DNA of 38,563 nucleotides, taken from an uncultured Eubacteriales bacterium (GTDB lineage: Bacteria > Bacillota > Clostridia > Oscillospirales > CAG-382). Numbering within the stretch: position 1 is the first letter of the stretch; every line of letters begins with the position of its first letter. The notes under the pieces are model-generated. The model did not search any database. It had not been told where the DNA came from and worked only from the letters and a program-made list of their open reading frames with translations. This document shows positions 14,105 through 21,621 of this stretch, in pieces. The DNA is taken from assembly GCA_934502885.1 (NCBI GenBank), contig CAKSUT010000020.1:1-38563 (forward strand), in the 5' to 3' direction. The position numbers and the translations under genes were made by a program.

Positions 14105-15536
14105 TACTTTCGTTTCTCGCCTTTTCGATGAGGTCGGAAATGAGTTTGCGGCTGTTTTTCTCGGACAGACAGCAATTCGGAACGACGTCGTCGGTTATAA
14201 AGTCGTGGAGAAGTCTCACCATGTTGCGGTTGGTTATCGTTATCTGACTGTAGTTCTTCCAATAGCCGCCTCGCGGATCCATTACCGAAATGAATTTCGA
14301 CTCGTATGCCACAAGCAGAAGCTCTCCGGCTTTGTATTCTTCGTTCAATATGTGTATGCTCAAGCCCGGCACACGAAGCACCGCCTCGAGAGCTTCAATG
14401 CGTTCCTCGTTAGTGAGCGGACGGAAAAACGGAAAGTAATCGTCGGTCCTTCCGCTTTCGAGAAATCTCGCTATCGCCTTGCGGTCATATACGCAGAGCT
14501 TGTTTATTCCCGAAACGTAAAGCTTCTCGGAGCGCGCCTTAAGCACCTTGTACATTCGCTGAATTATCGGTGCGTCCTTGCCGAGTCCCATGTAGTCCGA
14601 GTCCTCGTAGAGCCGCTTCTGTATGTGAAACGGAATCGTCATAAAGCTTGGCGTACCCTCGAGTGAAACCGCCGTAAGGTCGTCATCGCTTCTCTGTTCG
14701 TCGAGGAAGTCCGGAAGATTCTCGAGCGGCACATTGAACCGCTCCTTTGTCATTGACATCGACTTCTCGATAAGCCTTTCGTAGTCGGCACGAAAGTGCT
14801 TCTGCGCCGACGCACTCGTCTTTTCGCAGAGGTACCCGAACCCCGTGGGAGTGTACAGACTGAACAGGTGCGTCGCACCTCTGTCCTCGCAGAATATCAT
14901 CACGCGGCGGTTCTTTATGAGGTTCTTCGGAAGCGCGTACGGGTAGTACTCAATAAACGGCGCAAGCTTGAAAAGCGCGATAAGCTGCGCACTCAGCTCA
15001 CGCTTGTCATCGCTGTCGCGGAAAAAGTGGTAAATCTTAAGCTCACCGACGGTTCTGCTCCGCGTAAGCCGCGTGAGAGCCGCAACAAGCTCGGGACCCG
15101 TCATATTTTCTATGTATATTGACGTCGCACCGTTCGGATAGTCCTCGACCGCCGACACGATAAGATCCTCGAGATATATGCGCTCGCGGCACTCCTCGCC
15201 GTTCATAAAGGTACAGCGGCAGACGCTTTCAACCTTCGGCTCACGCATTATGAGCGTGCGCAGAGCGGATCTTGCCGCTCTGACATCCGGCGGAACTCTG
15301 TGTACGGCAATCGCCGCCGTCATCTCGCGCTTCTCGGCGTCCGAAAGACCGATACTCTGCTCAAGCTGTTCCGCAAAGCGCACGACACTGCGGTATGAGC
15401 TTTCATCCTCAACTATCCGCTGAAGCTGGGTCTTGCTCTTCATCTCCATGAGTGCGGCAAGTCTGCGTATGCTCATGCCCCTGCTCTCCAAAACGCTTCT
15501 CAAAAACCGACCGAAGGTCTTTTCCTCATTGTTCAT
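14100..15536 (-). CDS. Large XRE-type HTH protein of unknown function
   Basis: The 478-residue protein begins with a helix-turn-helix region (about 5-65: FLRSVLESRGMSIRRLAALM, TQLQRIVEDESSYRSVVRFAEQLE) of the XRE/Cro type. I do not recognise the remaining ~400 residues. They are soluble, mixed alpha/beta, and contain an unusual VCRCTF segment near residue 100 and short motifs such as FCEDRGATHLF and PFFRPLTNEERIEALEAVL. A large C-terminal part after an XRE head suggests a ligand or protein sensor. ATG at 15536 is preferred (GGTGGT upstream); GTG at 15551 is possible. It has a consensus promoter overlapped by a dyad, which points to autoregulation. Confidence 0.7.
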   Translation of the reverse strand: MNNEEKTFGRFLRSVLESRGMSIRRLAALMEMKSKTQLQRIVEDESSYRSVVRFAEQLEQSIGLSDAEKREMTAAIAVHRVPPDVRAARSALRTLIMREPKVESVCRCTFMNGEECRERIYLEDLIVSAVEDYPNGATSIYIENMTGPELVAALTRLTRSRTVGELKIYHFFRDSDDKRELSAQLIALFKLAPFIEYYPYALPKNLIKNRRVMIFCEDRGATHLFSLYTPTGFGYLCEKTSASAQKHFRADYERLIEKSMSMTKERFNVPLENLPDFLDEQRSDDDLTAVSLEGTPSFMTIPFHIQKRLYEDSDYMGLGKDAPIIQRMYKVLKARSEKLYVSGINKLCVYDRKAIARFLESGRTDDYFPFFRPLTNEERIEALEAVLRVPGLSIHILNEEYKAGELLLVAYESKFISVMDPRGGYWKNYSQITITNRNMVRLLHDFITDDVVPNCCLSEKNSRKLISDLIEKARNESI

Positions 15537-15590
15537 ATTACCACCACACAAACGATAATCGCTGAATTTACATATGGTATATAACTTAAG

Positions 15591-15613
15591 TATAATTACA
15601 TCACATAATTATA
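15591..15613. promoter_or_regulatory. Dyad operator over the XRE-type gene -10
   Basis: TATAATTA (15591-15598) is inverted perfectly as TAATTATA (15606-15613) across 7 nt, overlapping the -10 box of the promoter of the 14100-15536 gene. It is a good candidate for autorepressor binding. Confidence 0.55.
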
Positions 15614-15636
15614 TCATATTATTCTCGCATTGTCAA
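15608..15636 (-). promoter_or_regulatory. Promoter of the XRE-type gene
   Basis: On the minus strand TTGACA and TATAAT are both perfect, 17 bp apart, giving a leader of about 65 nt. Confidence 0.9.
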
Positions 15637-15748
15637 ATATCGGTCACATAGAATTTGCGTGTGACCGCGCGAAAAAGTGGTAAAAGCGGAAAAAAGTTAC
15701 ATTTAATTTACGCCGTCGGAGAGAGGTATTGCAACGCAATAACCGAAA

Positions 15749-16213
15749 TCACATTCCGCGCAAGAAAACGCCGCCGACTATTATCACGGCAAGCGGAGAG
15801 AGCGTGCGAATATAAAACGCCTTTCTTTCGTCGGTCGTTCGCCGAAGATGAGCGGACGCCGCAAGAGTGACGGCGGCAGTGAGAACATACACGGCGACGG
15901 GGAAAAGCGCGGTGCGCATTACTCCCTCAAGAGAGACTCCGCGAACGGCGCGCACACGTATGGCGACGCTCACCGCCGCAAGAAGCTCAGAGAGCAGAAA
16001 GCCGCACGACACGAGCGAAAGTCCCCTCACCGCCGACTCCAAATTCCGCGCGGCTCTCTCGCGTCCCGATATTTCGCCGCTTTCGGCGGTCAGCGGAGGG
16101 TTTCCCGTTTCCGCAAGCGCACGGCTGCAAAAGTATGTCATCGGAAGTGCAAAAACAAGGCTCTTTCCTCCCGAGAGAAGTGCGCAAGCGGCGTAAAGCA
16201 GGAATATCTTCAT
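15749..16213 (-). CDS. Putative membrane protein of unknown function
   Basis: This 154-residue protein has about four hydrophobic helices: residues 3-27 (FLLYAACALLSGGKSLVFALPM), about 70-90 (LSLVSCGFLLSELLAAVSV), about 105-125 (LFPVAVYVLTAAVTLAASAHL) and a C-terminal one (LSPLAVIIVGGVFL). A polar loop with many charged residues lies between the first and second. ATG at 16213 lies about 11 nt after AAAGGTGG; a TTG nine nt upstream is the alternative. Codon use resembles the neighbours. No family is recognised, and no terminator is clear downstream. Confidence 0.6.
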   Translation of the reverse strand: MKIFLLYAACALLSGGKSLVFALPMTYFCSRALAETGNPPLTAESGEISGRERAARNLESAVRGLSLVSCGFLLSELLAAVSVAIRVRAVRGVSLEGVMRTALFPVAVYVLTAAVTLAASAHLRRTTDERKAFYIRTLSPLAVIIVGGVFLRGM

Positions 16214-16282
16214 GTGGCACAACCCACCTTTCGTATTTCTCTTTATTTTAGACGGGTTTTATGCAACGTATTCACGGCGAAA

Positions 16283-16465
16283 GCTCCTAAAGTCGCTTTG
16301 GAATTGAGAGTGGAGAATTGAGAATGGAGAATTGACGTGGAAAAGCGGAGCTTTCGCAGTGAAGAGAGAAGAGGGAAAAGTGAAGAGAAGACGTGGAAAA
16401 GCTCCTAAAGTCGCTTTTCTTCATTGAATTGTATGGTGCGAATTCGGGGCGTGTGCGGTGACGGA
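16283..16465 (+). repeat. Dispersed intergenic repeat R1, central copy
   Basis: This is R1 in the opposite orientation to the copies at 108-393. It shows GAGTGGAGAATTGAG-like filler (16306-16336), A-rich hairpins, then TTCTTCATTGAATTGTATGG and a GTGTGCGGTGACGG tail matching the ends of the other copies. Two of its hairpins share an enlarged loop: AAAGC-TCCTAAAGTC-GCTTT (about 16284-16302) and GAAAAGC-TCCTAAAGTC-GCTTTTC (about 16396-16420). It stands in a 1-kb gap without genes. Confidence 0.65.
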
Positions 16466-16552
16466 TACTATGCTTTTGCAAAAACAAAAATGGAAGCTTG
16501 CACTTCCCTTTAAGAAAATCTGAAATATTTAGCTTTTAAAAGTCACTCAACG

Positions 16553-16615
16553 GAGAGCTTTTCGATACGATTTAAAAAAGGTTGTCCCCATCAAAGCAAC
16601 ACGGAAAAAGATAGC
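16553..16615 (-). pseudogene. Decayed copy of the 3' end of the GH2 gene
   Basis: On the minus strand this segment aligns with the last ~50 bp of the beta-galactosidase gene (17286-17335) and with its stop and the following AAATCGTATCGAAAAGCT. I estimate about three quarters identity over the coding part, with small indels that break the frame. It is joined to the tail of a repeat unit exactly as the real gene end is joined to unit C, so the block [gene end + repeat unit] was probably duplicated and then decayed. Confidence 0.6.
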
Positions 16616-16627
16616 TCGTTCCCCCTT

Positions 16628-16803
16628 CCGCCGCAGGCGGAATACAATTTATTCCGTATTTTTCGGTGACTTTGTTGCCGGAAAATACACCTATAGATTC
16701 GCAAGCGCAGAGAAGCAAGCGAAGCAGGCAAGCAAAGCTTGCGCCTCAAGTTTGGCGCGAGCGAACGAATCTCCCCGTATCGAATTGCGAAGCTTTTCGA
16801 TAA
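16628..16803 (+). other. Structured tandem unit A (candidate ncRNA or DNA-hairpin element)
   Basis: In order the unit has: hairpin I CCGCC-GCA-GGCGG (16628-16640), conserved AATACAAT, an imperfect hairpin II (about 16656-16685), conserved CACCTATAG, and a closing stem P1 AGATTCG/CGAATCT (16695-16701/16766-16772). P1 holds P2 (GCAAGC-AAA-GCTTGC) and P3 (GCGCC/GGCGC). Last comes a hairpin GTATCGAA/TTCGATA tipped by GC-GAA-GC. The 115 bp at 16688-16802 match unit C with a single difference. No coding potential is seen. The strand is a guess. It may be an RNA or a repeat that folds as DNA. Confidence 0.55.
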
Positions 16804-16829
16804 GAACGTACCGCTCCGGCGCCCTTTTT

Positions 16830-17015
16830 CCGCCAAAGGCGGAATACAATCTATTCCGAAAAATCCGCGGACACGCGCCGCGGATTTTTCTCCTATAAAT
16901 TCGGGAGCGAAGAGAAGTATAGCAACGCCGCCAATGTCGGCGTTGCGGAACGCCTTGAGCGAGGTGCGAACGCACGAATTTGTTTCCGCAAGAAATTACG
17001 AAGTATTTTCTTGCG
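16830..17015 (+). other. Structured tandem unit B, diverged but same fold
   Basis: Unit B keeps the order and pairing of units A and C with different bases. Hairpin I is CCGCC-AAA-GGCGG (16830-16842), followed by the conserved AATACAAT. Hairpin II is a perfect 12 bp (16859-16870/16878-16889). P1 is AAATTCG/CGAATTT (16897-16903/16975-16981), a paired change from AGATTCG/CGAATCT. P2 is GCAACGCCG/CGGCGTTGC (16922-16930/16938-16946). P3 is CGCCT/AGGTG (16951-16966). The last hairpin is CGCAAGAAA/TTTCTTGCG (16987-16995/17007-17015) tipped by TAC-GAA-GTA in place of GC-GAA-GC. Confidence 0.55.
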
Positions 17016-17016
17016 A

Positions 17017-17083
17017 GGACGTCGCCTGCCGACGTCCTTAATGTGGGGGATAACGCAAGGGGGAGCGTGAGCTCCCCCTTGCG
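17017..17083. repeat. Two perfect hairpins between units B and C
   Basis: GGACGTCG/CGACGTCC (17017-17024/17030-17037) and CGCAAGGGGGAGC-GTGA-GCTCCCCCTTGCG (17054-17083), a 13-bp perfect stem with a 4-nt loop, lie between the units. Neither is followed by a T-run, so they do not look like terminators. Confidence 0.6.
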
Positions 17084-17106
17084 AATATTGCTTTCCTCTT
17101 ACTCTT

Positions 17107-17282
17107 CCGACGAAGTCGGATACAATTCGAATCTGTTTTTATCGGCAATTCACTTGCCGATGAAAACACCTATAGATTCGCAAGCGCAGAGAAGCAAGCG
17201 AAGCAGGCAAGCAAAGCTTGCGCCTCAAGCTTGGCGCGAGCGAACGAATCTCCCCGTATCGAATTGCGAAGCTTTTCGATAC
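17107..17282 (+). other. Structured tandem unit C
   Basis: Unit C has hairpin I CCGAC-GAA-GTCGG (17107-17119), which is a paired change from GCC/GGC in units A and B. Hairpin II is ATCGGCAA/TTGCCGAT (17141-17148/17154-17161). P1 is AGATTCG/CGAATCT (17174-17180/17245-17251), P2 GCAAGC/GCTTGC (17207-17221) and P3 GCGCC/GGCGC (17220-17237). The final hairpin is GTATCGAA/TTCGATAC with GC-GAA-GC tip (17256-17282). It ends 4 bp before the stop codon of the GH2 gene, so if read on the minus strand it would be the 3' untranslated region of that gene. Confidence 0.55.
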
Positions 17283-17285
17283 GAT

Positions 17286-20200
17286 TTAGAATAGTTCGTC
17301 CCCGTCGAAACAGCACGGCGAAATGATAACCTCGCCGTGAAGCTCCTTCTCCTTGACCTGATACTCGGGATTGAGTGCCGGTCCGCAGGAGTTTGAACCG
17401 CTTCCGCTCATGTAGAAGTCGATGTTTACGACAGTCTCCGCTATCGGCTCAAGCTCGTAATCGTGTGCGGTTTCGGTGAGCTGCTCCGCGGTGTAGTGCA
17501 TCGCATTGAAGCTGAACTCACAGCCCTCCGCTGCCTCGGAGAAGCGCAGTCCCTGACCCTGAAGGTCGCCGACGGCTGCAAATCTCGTGCCGAAGTGCGA
17601 GGAGTTTTCCTGAGGTCTTACGTAATGCTCGAAGTTCTCCGAAACGGTCTTTGCGAACGCTCCCACTCTTGCGGCTCTTCTCTTGTCGGGGTAGCTTTCC
17701 ATGGGACCGTAACCGTAGTACGCCATTCTCTCGTTGCCCTCGGGCATCATAAGCTCGAGACCGAATCTCGGGAGGAACGGATAATCCTCTCTCGTGAGCT
17801 TTGCATCAACGGAGAATCTGAGGTTTCCGTCGGCGGTTATCGTGTACTTCTCGGTAAACTCGATTACCGGCGGACGGTATTTTGCCGAAAGTACACCCTT
17901 TATTTCAACGACAGCCTCGGTGTCCTCGCAGGTGATAAGCTTCGTTTCGTAGGTCTGCCTTGTAAGCTTATCCCACTCAAGCTCACGCCACTTGTTCTTT
18001 ATGACACGGTCGTTGTCCATAGGCGCACGCCATATTTTGAGGTTTGCCGGCTTTGCAAGCATTTCCTTGCCGTCGGAGAGAATCTGAGAGAGCGTACCCA
18101 TTGCCTTGTCGAAGAGGTATGCGTTCTCGCCGGCGTCTATTTCGAGATACTTCTCGGTCTCGGTGTAAATAACGGCGTCCTCGAAGGAATGGTTGCCCTT
18201 GTACTCGTCGTCGCTGTGCATCGTGAACAGCTCAAACTGGTCGAAGCCGACCTCAAAGCCCGCGTCCGCAAAGTCGCACGGCGCGTTGTACTTTGCCGAA
18301 ATGTTGAGGAAGTACTCGCCGTCCTCGGAGAAATCGAACGCATTGAAGAGCATGAACTTCATCTCGCCCTGCGGCGCTATATCGGGAGCAGCTATACGTC
18401 CGCCTGCGGCTACCTTGCCGTTGCACTCAACCGACCACACAAAATCAAGGTCGGAGAGAGACTTGAAGTTTCTGTAGCTCTTTATTGTAATCTCGCCTGT
18501 CTCGAAGTCGGTAAGCTCAACCGAGTACGGCTGGTATACCTTCTTCATTTCAAGCATACCCGTGTGGAGACGTCTGTCGGGGTAAACGAGACCGTCAACG
18601 CAGAAGTTGCCGTCGTGCGGTGTGTCGCCGAAGTCGCCGCCGTAGGTGTAGCCCTTCTTGCCGTCGGGGGTGGTTATCTCAACCGAGTGGTCGGTGAACT
18701 CCCACACACAGCCGCCGAAGAATCTGTCCTCGCTTCTGATGTAATCGACGTATTCCTTGAGGTCTCCGGGACCGTTGCCCATTGCGTGGCAGTACTCACA
18801 GAGGAAGAAAGGCTTTGTCTTTTCAAGGGTATAGTATTCCTTGATTTGGTCAACCGACGGATACATTCTGCTCTCTATGGGAGACACATCGTCAAACTGT
18901 TCCTTATAGTGTCCGTAGCACGCAGCCTCGTAGTGAACTATTGCGTCGGGCTTTCTGCCGAGAATGTAATCGCGCATCTTGCGCTGATTGTCACCGCAGC
19001 CTGACTCGTTGCCGAGAGACCAGAATATTACGCAGGTTCTGTTCTTATCCCTCTCGAAAAGGCGTACCGCACGGTCAACGTAGATATCGGTGTACATGGG
19101 CGAGCAAGAGAGGTAACTCCACAAATCGCCGCCGCAGTAGTCCACCTTTGCGGTGTTGTATGCGTTCATGCCGTGAGTTTCGAGATCCGCCTCGTCAACG
19201 ACATAGAAGCCCATCTCGTCGCAAAGCTCCGTGAATCTGGGATCGTTCGGATAGTGAGACGTTCTTATTATGTTTACGTTGCACCTCTTCATTATCTTGA
19301 GGTCGTTTATCATGTGGTCAACGGGCGTCGTGCTTCCGAGAATCGGATGGGAGTCGTGACGGTTGACTCCGAGAGCCTTTACCTTTTCGCCGTTTATGTA
19401 GATTATACTGTCCCCTATCTCGATGCGCTTGAAGCCGACCTTCTGAATTATCGTTTCGTCGCCGAGAGTGAGAACAAGCTCATAGAGGTTCGGTATTTCA
19501 GCCGACCAAAGGTCAATCTTTTCGAGGTCTGTCGCAAGCTTCTTTCCGCACTTGCCCTCAGCGACGGTTTCGCCGCATCTTGTGAGCTTATACGAAATCT
19601 TCGAGCTGCCGAGACCGACCGTTTCAAATTCCGCAGTGAGCTTTCCCGACCTAAAGTCGTCGGACGGCTCCGCCTTTATGTAGATATCGGCAATTCTCTT
19701 CTTCGCTCTCGCAAGGATATACACCTCTCTGAATATGCCGGACATTCTCCACTTGTCCTGATCCTCGACGTAGCTCGATGCGCACCACTTCATGACGATG
19801 AGAGAGATCGTGTTCTCGCCGGGCTTTACGTACTTCGAGATATCGAACTCGTTGTTGCCGTGACTCACCGTTCCGAAGCCGACGAAGCTTCCGTTTATGT
19901 AGAGGTAGAACGCACTGTCAACGCCGTCGAAGTTGAGGAAGAGGTCTCTCTCGCAGAAGCCCTCGGAGAGGCTGAAGGTGCGTGTGTAAACGGCGCAGGG
20001 GTTATCGTTCGGAATGTGAGGCGGATCGCAGGGAAACGGATAGCGGATGTTTGTGTAGTTGGGGACGTCGTAGCCTCTGTCAAGGTAGGTCTGCCAGCTC
20101 TGAGGAACCTTTATCTTGTCGAAGCAGCCGCAGTCGCAGACCGCAAACTCGGGGTCGTCAAGGTCTTCTTCGACGTCGTATATTCCGTTTTCGTAGTACT

Positions 20201-20363
20201 TGAAATACCATTCGCCGCAAAGGCTCTTGAAGTAGGGTGAGCGGTTGCGCTTGCCGATGCGGGCGTTTGCCTCGCAGTCGTAGGGGATAAAATACGCTCT
20301 CGGCTTTTCGGTGTTTACGTGAATAGTATGTGGGTCAAGGTGATAAAGTGTTTCGGGAATCAT
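17286..20363 (-). CDS. lacZ: Beta-galactosidase, glycoside hydrolase family 2 (LacZ type)
   Basis: This 1025-residue LacZ-type enzyme hydrolyses terminal beta-galactosides such as lactose. In order it has the sugar-binding jelly roll (about 30-220), an Ig-like domain, the TIM barrel (about 330-620), a second Ig-like part and the beta-galactosidase small-chain domain (about 740-1010). The acid/base Glu is near residue 452 in WSLGNESGCG, and the nucleophile near 522 in FLCEYCHAMGN. It has no signal peptide, so it is cytoplasmic and needs a transporter not in this window. ATG at 20363 follows GGAGGT. It begins 27 bp after the tautomerase gene and is probably in the same operon. Its last bases are duplicated at 16553-16615. 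Confidence 0.95.
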   Translation of the reverse strand: MIPETLYHLDPHTIHVNTEKPRAYFIPYDCEANARIGKRNRSPYFKSLCGEWYFKYYENGIYDVEEDLDDPEFAVCDCGCFDKIKVPQSWQTYLDRGYDVPNYTNIRYPFPCDPPHIPNDNPCAVYTRTFSLSEGFCERDLFLNFDGVDSAFYLYINGSFVGFGTVSHGNNEFDISKYVKPGENTISLIVMKWCASSYVEDQDKWRMSGIFREVYILARAKKRIADIYIKAEPSDDFRSGKLTAEFETVGLGSSKISYKLTRCGETVAEGKCGKKLATDLEKIDLWSAEIPNLYELVLTLGDETIIQKVGFKRIEIGDSIIYINGEKVKALGVNRHDSHPILGSTTPVDHMINDLKIMKRCNVNIIRTSHYPNDPRFTELCDEMGFYVVDEADLETHGMNAYNTAKVDYCGGDLWSYLSCSPMYTDIYVDRAVRLFERDKNRTCVIFWSLGNESGCGDNQRKMRDYILGRKPDAIVHYEAACYGHYKEQFDDVSPIESRMYPSVDQIKEYYTLEKTKPFFLCEYCHAMGNGPGDLKEYVDYIRSEDRFFGGCVWEFTDHSVEITTPDGKKGYTYGGDFGDTPHDGNFCVDGLVYPDRRLHTGMLEMKKVYQPYSVELTDFETGEITIKSYRNFKSLSDLDFVWSVECNGKVAAGGRIAAPDIAPQGEMKFMLFNAFDFSEDGEYFLNISAKYNAPCDFADAGFEVGFDQFELFTMHSDDEYKGNHSFEDAVIYTETEKYLEIDAGENAYLFDKAMGTLSQILSDGKEMLAKPANLKIWRAPMDNDRVIKNKWRELEWDKLTRQTYETKLITCEDTEAVVEIKGVLSAKYRPPVIEFTEKYTITADGNLRFSVDAKLTREDYPFLPRFGLELMMPEGNERMAYYGYGPMESYPDKRRAARVGAFAKTVSENFEHYVRPQENSSHFGTRFAAVGDLQGQGLRFSEAAEGCEFSFNAMHYTAEQLTETAHDYELEPIAETVVNIDFYMSGSGSNSCGPALNPEYQVKEKELHGEVIISPCCFDGDELF

Positions 20364-20390
20364 AGAAACCTCCGTTGTATATTTTACTTT

Positions 20391-20624
20391 TCAAAGAAGA
20401 ATTTTCGGGTCGTACTGCGGCTTTTTATAGAGGTGACTGCTTCCCTCGATATCGTTCTTGAAAACCTCCTGCCACTCTTTGCCGTTGTAATCGTCTATAG
20501 ACACCGTCACCCACTGCGACGAACAGCCGAGAGTGTCGGTGAGTGCCTTTTCGAGAGCCTTTGCAAGCTCCTTTTTCTGTTCTTCACTGCGTCCTTCGAT
20601 CATTTTTACGCTGATATGCGGCAT
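20391..20624 (-). CDS. Tautomerase family protein (4-oxalocrotonate tautomerase-like)
   Basis: This 77-residue protein begins M-Pro2-H-I-S-V-K. In the tautomerase superfamily the initiator Met is removed and the N-terminal Pro is the general base. The following pattern (GRSEEQKKELAKALEKALTDTLG, then WVTVSIDDY) fits the beta-alpha-beta fold and resembles the PptA/YdcE branch in length. AAAGGATG precedes the start. It lies between the small membrane protein gene (50 bp) and lacZ (27 bp), all on the minus strand. Its substrate is unknown, and a link to galactoside use is not established. Confidence 0.85.
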   Translation of the reverse strand: MPHISVKMIEGRSEEQKKELAKALEKALTDTLGCSSQWVTVSIDDYNGKEWQEVFKNDIEGSSHLYKKPQYDPKILL

Positions 20625-20674
20625 TGCTTACACATCCTTTCAAAAATTATAATATATGCGGTTATCTTTCCGGG

Positions 20675-21001
20675 TCATTCCGCTCTTTTTGCAGCTTCCT
20701 TTGCGGCACGGAGCTTTTCCTTCATTCTTTTCTTTTCCGCGCGGCGAAGCTTTTTCATCATTACAAACGCCGCAATTGCCGCCGCTGTGCCGAGGACGGC
20801 GACGAGTATCTGAAGCAGTGACTTCTCCGAGCCGAAGGTGCGGTCAACGTCGAAAATTCTCTCGTCGTCGCTTCTCCTGTACATTCCCATTCTGACTCTC
20901 ACGTTTTTCGCAATCACATAGTCGTCGAGAATCTTTGCGCCGTCGAGGACGTCGCCGAGAACTCCGTTTGCCTTTGATTTTATACCGTCGTATTTACTCA
21001 T
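20675..21001 (-). CDS. Small single-pass membrane protein of unknown function
   Basis: This 108-residue protein has a soluble N-terminal part (MSKYDGIKSKANGVLGDVLDG), one hydrophobic helix near residues 60-80 (LLQILVAVLGTAAAIAAFVMM) and a highly basic, Lys/Arg/Ala-rich C-terminal helix (about 80-108) likely to be a coiled coil or an RNA- or phospholipid-facing tail. ATG at 21001 follows AAGGAG by 9 nt; the upstream start at 21022 lacks a site. It is the first gene of a possible three-gene unit with the tautomerase and lacZ. No family is recognised. Confidence 0.6.
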   Translation of the reverse strand: MSKYDGIKSKANGVLGDVLDGAKILDDYVIAKNVRVRMGMYRRSDDERIFDVDRTFGSEKSLLQILVAVLGTAAAIAAFVMMKKLRRAEKKRMKEKLRAAKEAAKRAE

Positions 21002-21056
21002 GGTTTTGTCTCCTTCCGTCAAACATCAATACTTGTTTTGAGAACATACCGAGGTT

Positions 21057-21062
21057 AGTATA
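21057..21062 (-). promoter_or_regulatory. Probable -10 for the 21001-17286 gene set
   Basis: On the minus strand TGTATACT reads as an extended -10 about 55 nt before the start codon. No good -35 lies 17 bp upstream. Confidence 0.4.
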
Positions 21063-21121
21063 CACGATATTTATTAATTGTACTCATGATTTTTATGAAT
21101 TTTTACATTTGACAAATTACA

Positions 21122-21150
21122 TTGACAATTGCGCAAAAATGTGATACAAT
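21122..21150 (+). promoter_or_regulatory. Promoter of the BlaI-like gene
   Basis: TTGACA (21122-21127) and TACAAT (21145-21150) are 17 bp apart. An ACAT...ATGT dyad (about 21118-21142) spans the promoter and could be a repressor site. Confidence 0.8.
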
Positions 21151-21174
21151 ATTCACGGAAAAGGGGGCGGCGTC

Positions 21175-21558
21175 ATGGACAGCGTGAAAATACACGAGAG
21201 CGAGCTTCGCTTCTGCGAGGTGCTTTGGGAATGCGAGCCTATAAATTCATCGGAGCTTTGCAAAAGGTGCGCCGAGGTTCTCGGCTGGAAAAAATCAACG
21301 GTGTACACCGTCATAAAAAGGCTTTGCGAAAAAGGCGTGATAAAGAGCGAAAATGCCGTCGTGACGTCTCTCGTGAGCCGTGACGAGGCTATGCTCGGAG
21401 AATGTCTCGGGAAAATCTCCCTCACTTACGGCGATGTTGCGTCGTTTCTGCGTGCTTATCTCGAAAGTGCGGCGGTATCGGACGCCGACAAAGCGAAAGT
21501 GACAGACGTGCTGTCCGCTTTCGGCGGCAGGAAGAAAATGCCGTCGTATCTGCTCTGA
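21175..21558 (+). CDS. BlaI/MecI-family winged-helix repressor, orphan
   Basis: This 127-residue protein carries the BlaI/MecI/CopY winged helix in its first 75 residues (ELRFCEVLWECEPINSSELC, then WKKSTVYTVIKRLCEKGVI). BlaI-type repressors are released by proteolysis by a BlaR1/MecR1 membrane sensor. The usual cleavage region after the winged helix is followed here by a short C-terminal dimerisation part (ISLTYGDVASFLRAYLESAAVS). No blaR1-like gene follows, so the signal is unknown. AAAAGGGGGCGG precedes the ATG. A consensus promoter with a partial dyad suggests autoregulation. The divergent lacZ gene set shares the intergenic region. Confidence 0.85.
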   Translation: MDSVKIHESELRFCEVLWECEPINSSELCKRCAEVLGWKKSTVYTVIKRLCEKGVIKSENAVVTSLVSRDEAMLGECLGKISLTYGDVASFLRAYLESAAVSDADKAKVTDVLSAFGGRKKMPSYLL

Positions 21559-21621
21559 CCGTACAAAAACAACAAAAATCCGAAAAAACTTGTCTTAACA
21601 ACAATTTTGCGTGAATATGAC

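Noticed and set aside
15655..15748. Extra small gene between the XRE-type promoter and the membrane protein end
   Set aside because: The plus-strand frame overlaps the membrane protein gene and has no ribosome-binding site.
16628..17282. CRISPR array
   Set aside because: The units are about 180 bp long, unevenly spaced and themselves diverged; there are no short repeats with unique spacers.
16591..17294. Several 80-100-codon frames in the 16.6-17.3 kb gap
   Set aside because: They cross hairpin stems of the tandem units, are not shared in frame by units A, B and C, and lack ribosome-binding sites.
17463..20240. Long antisense frames (513 and 355 codons) opposite lacZ
   Set aside because: Same reason: the minus-strand frame is a complete GH2 enzyme with its catalytic motifs.
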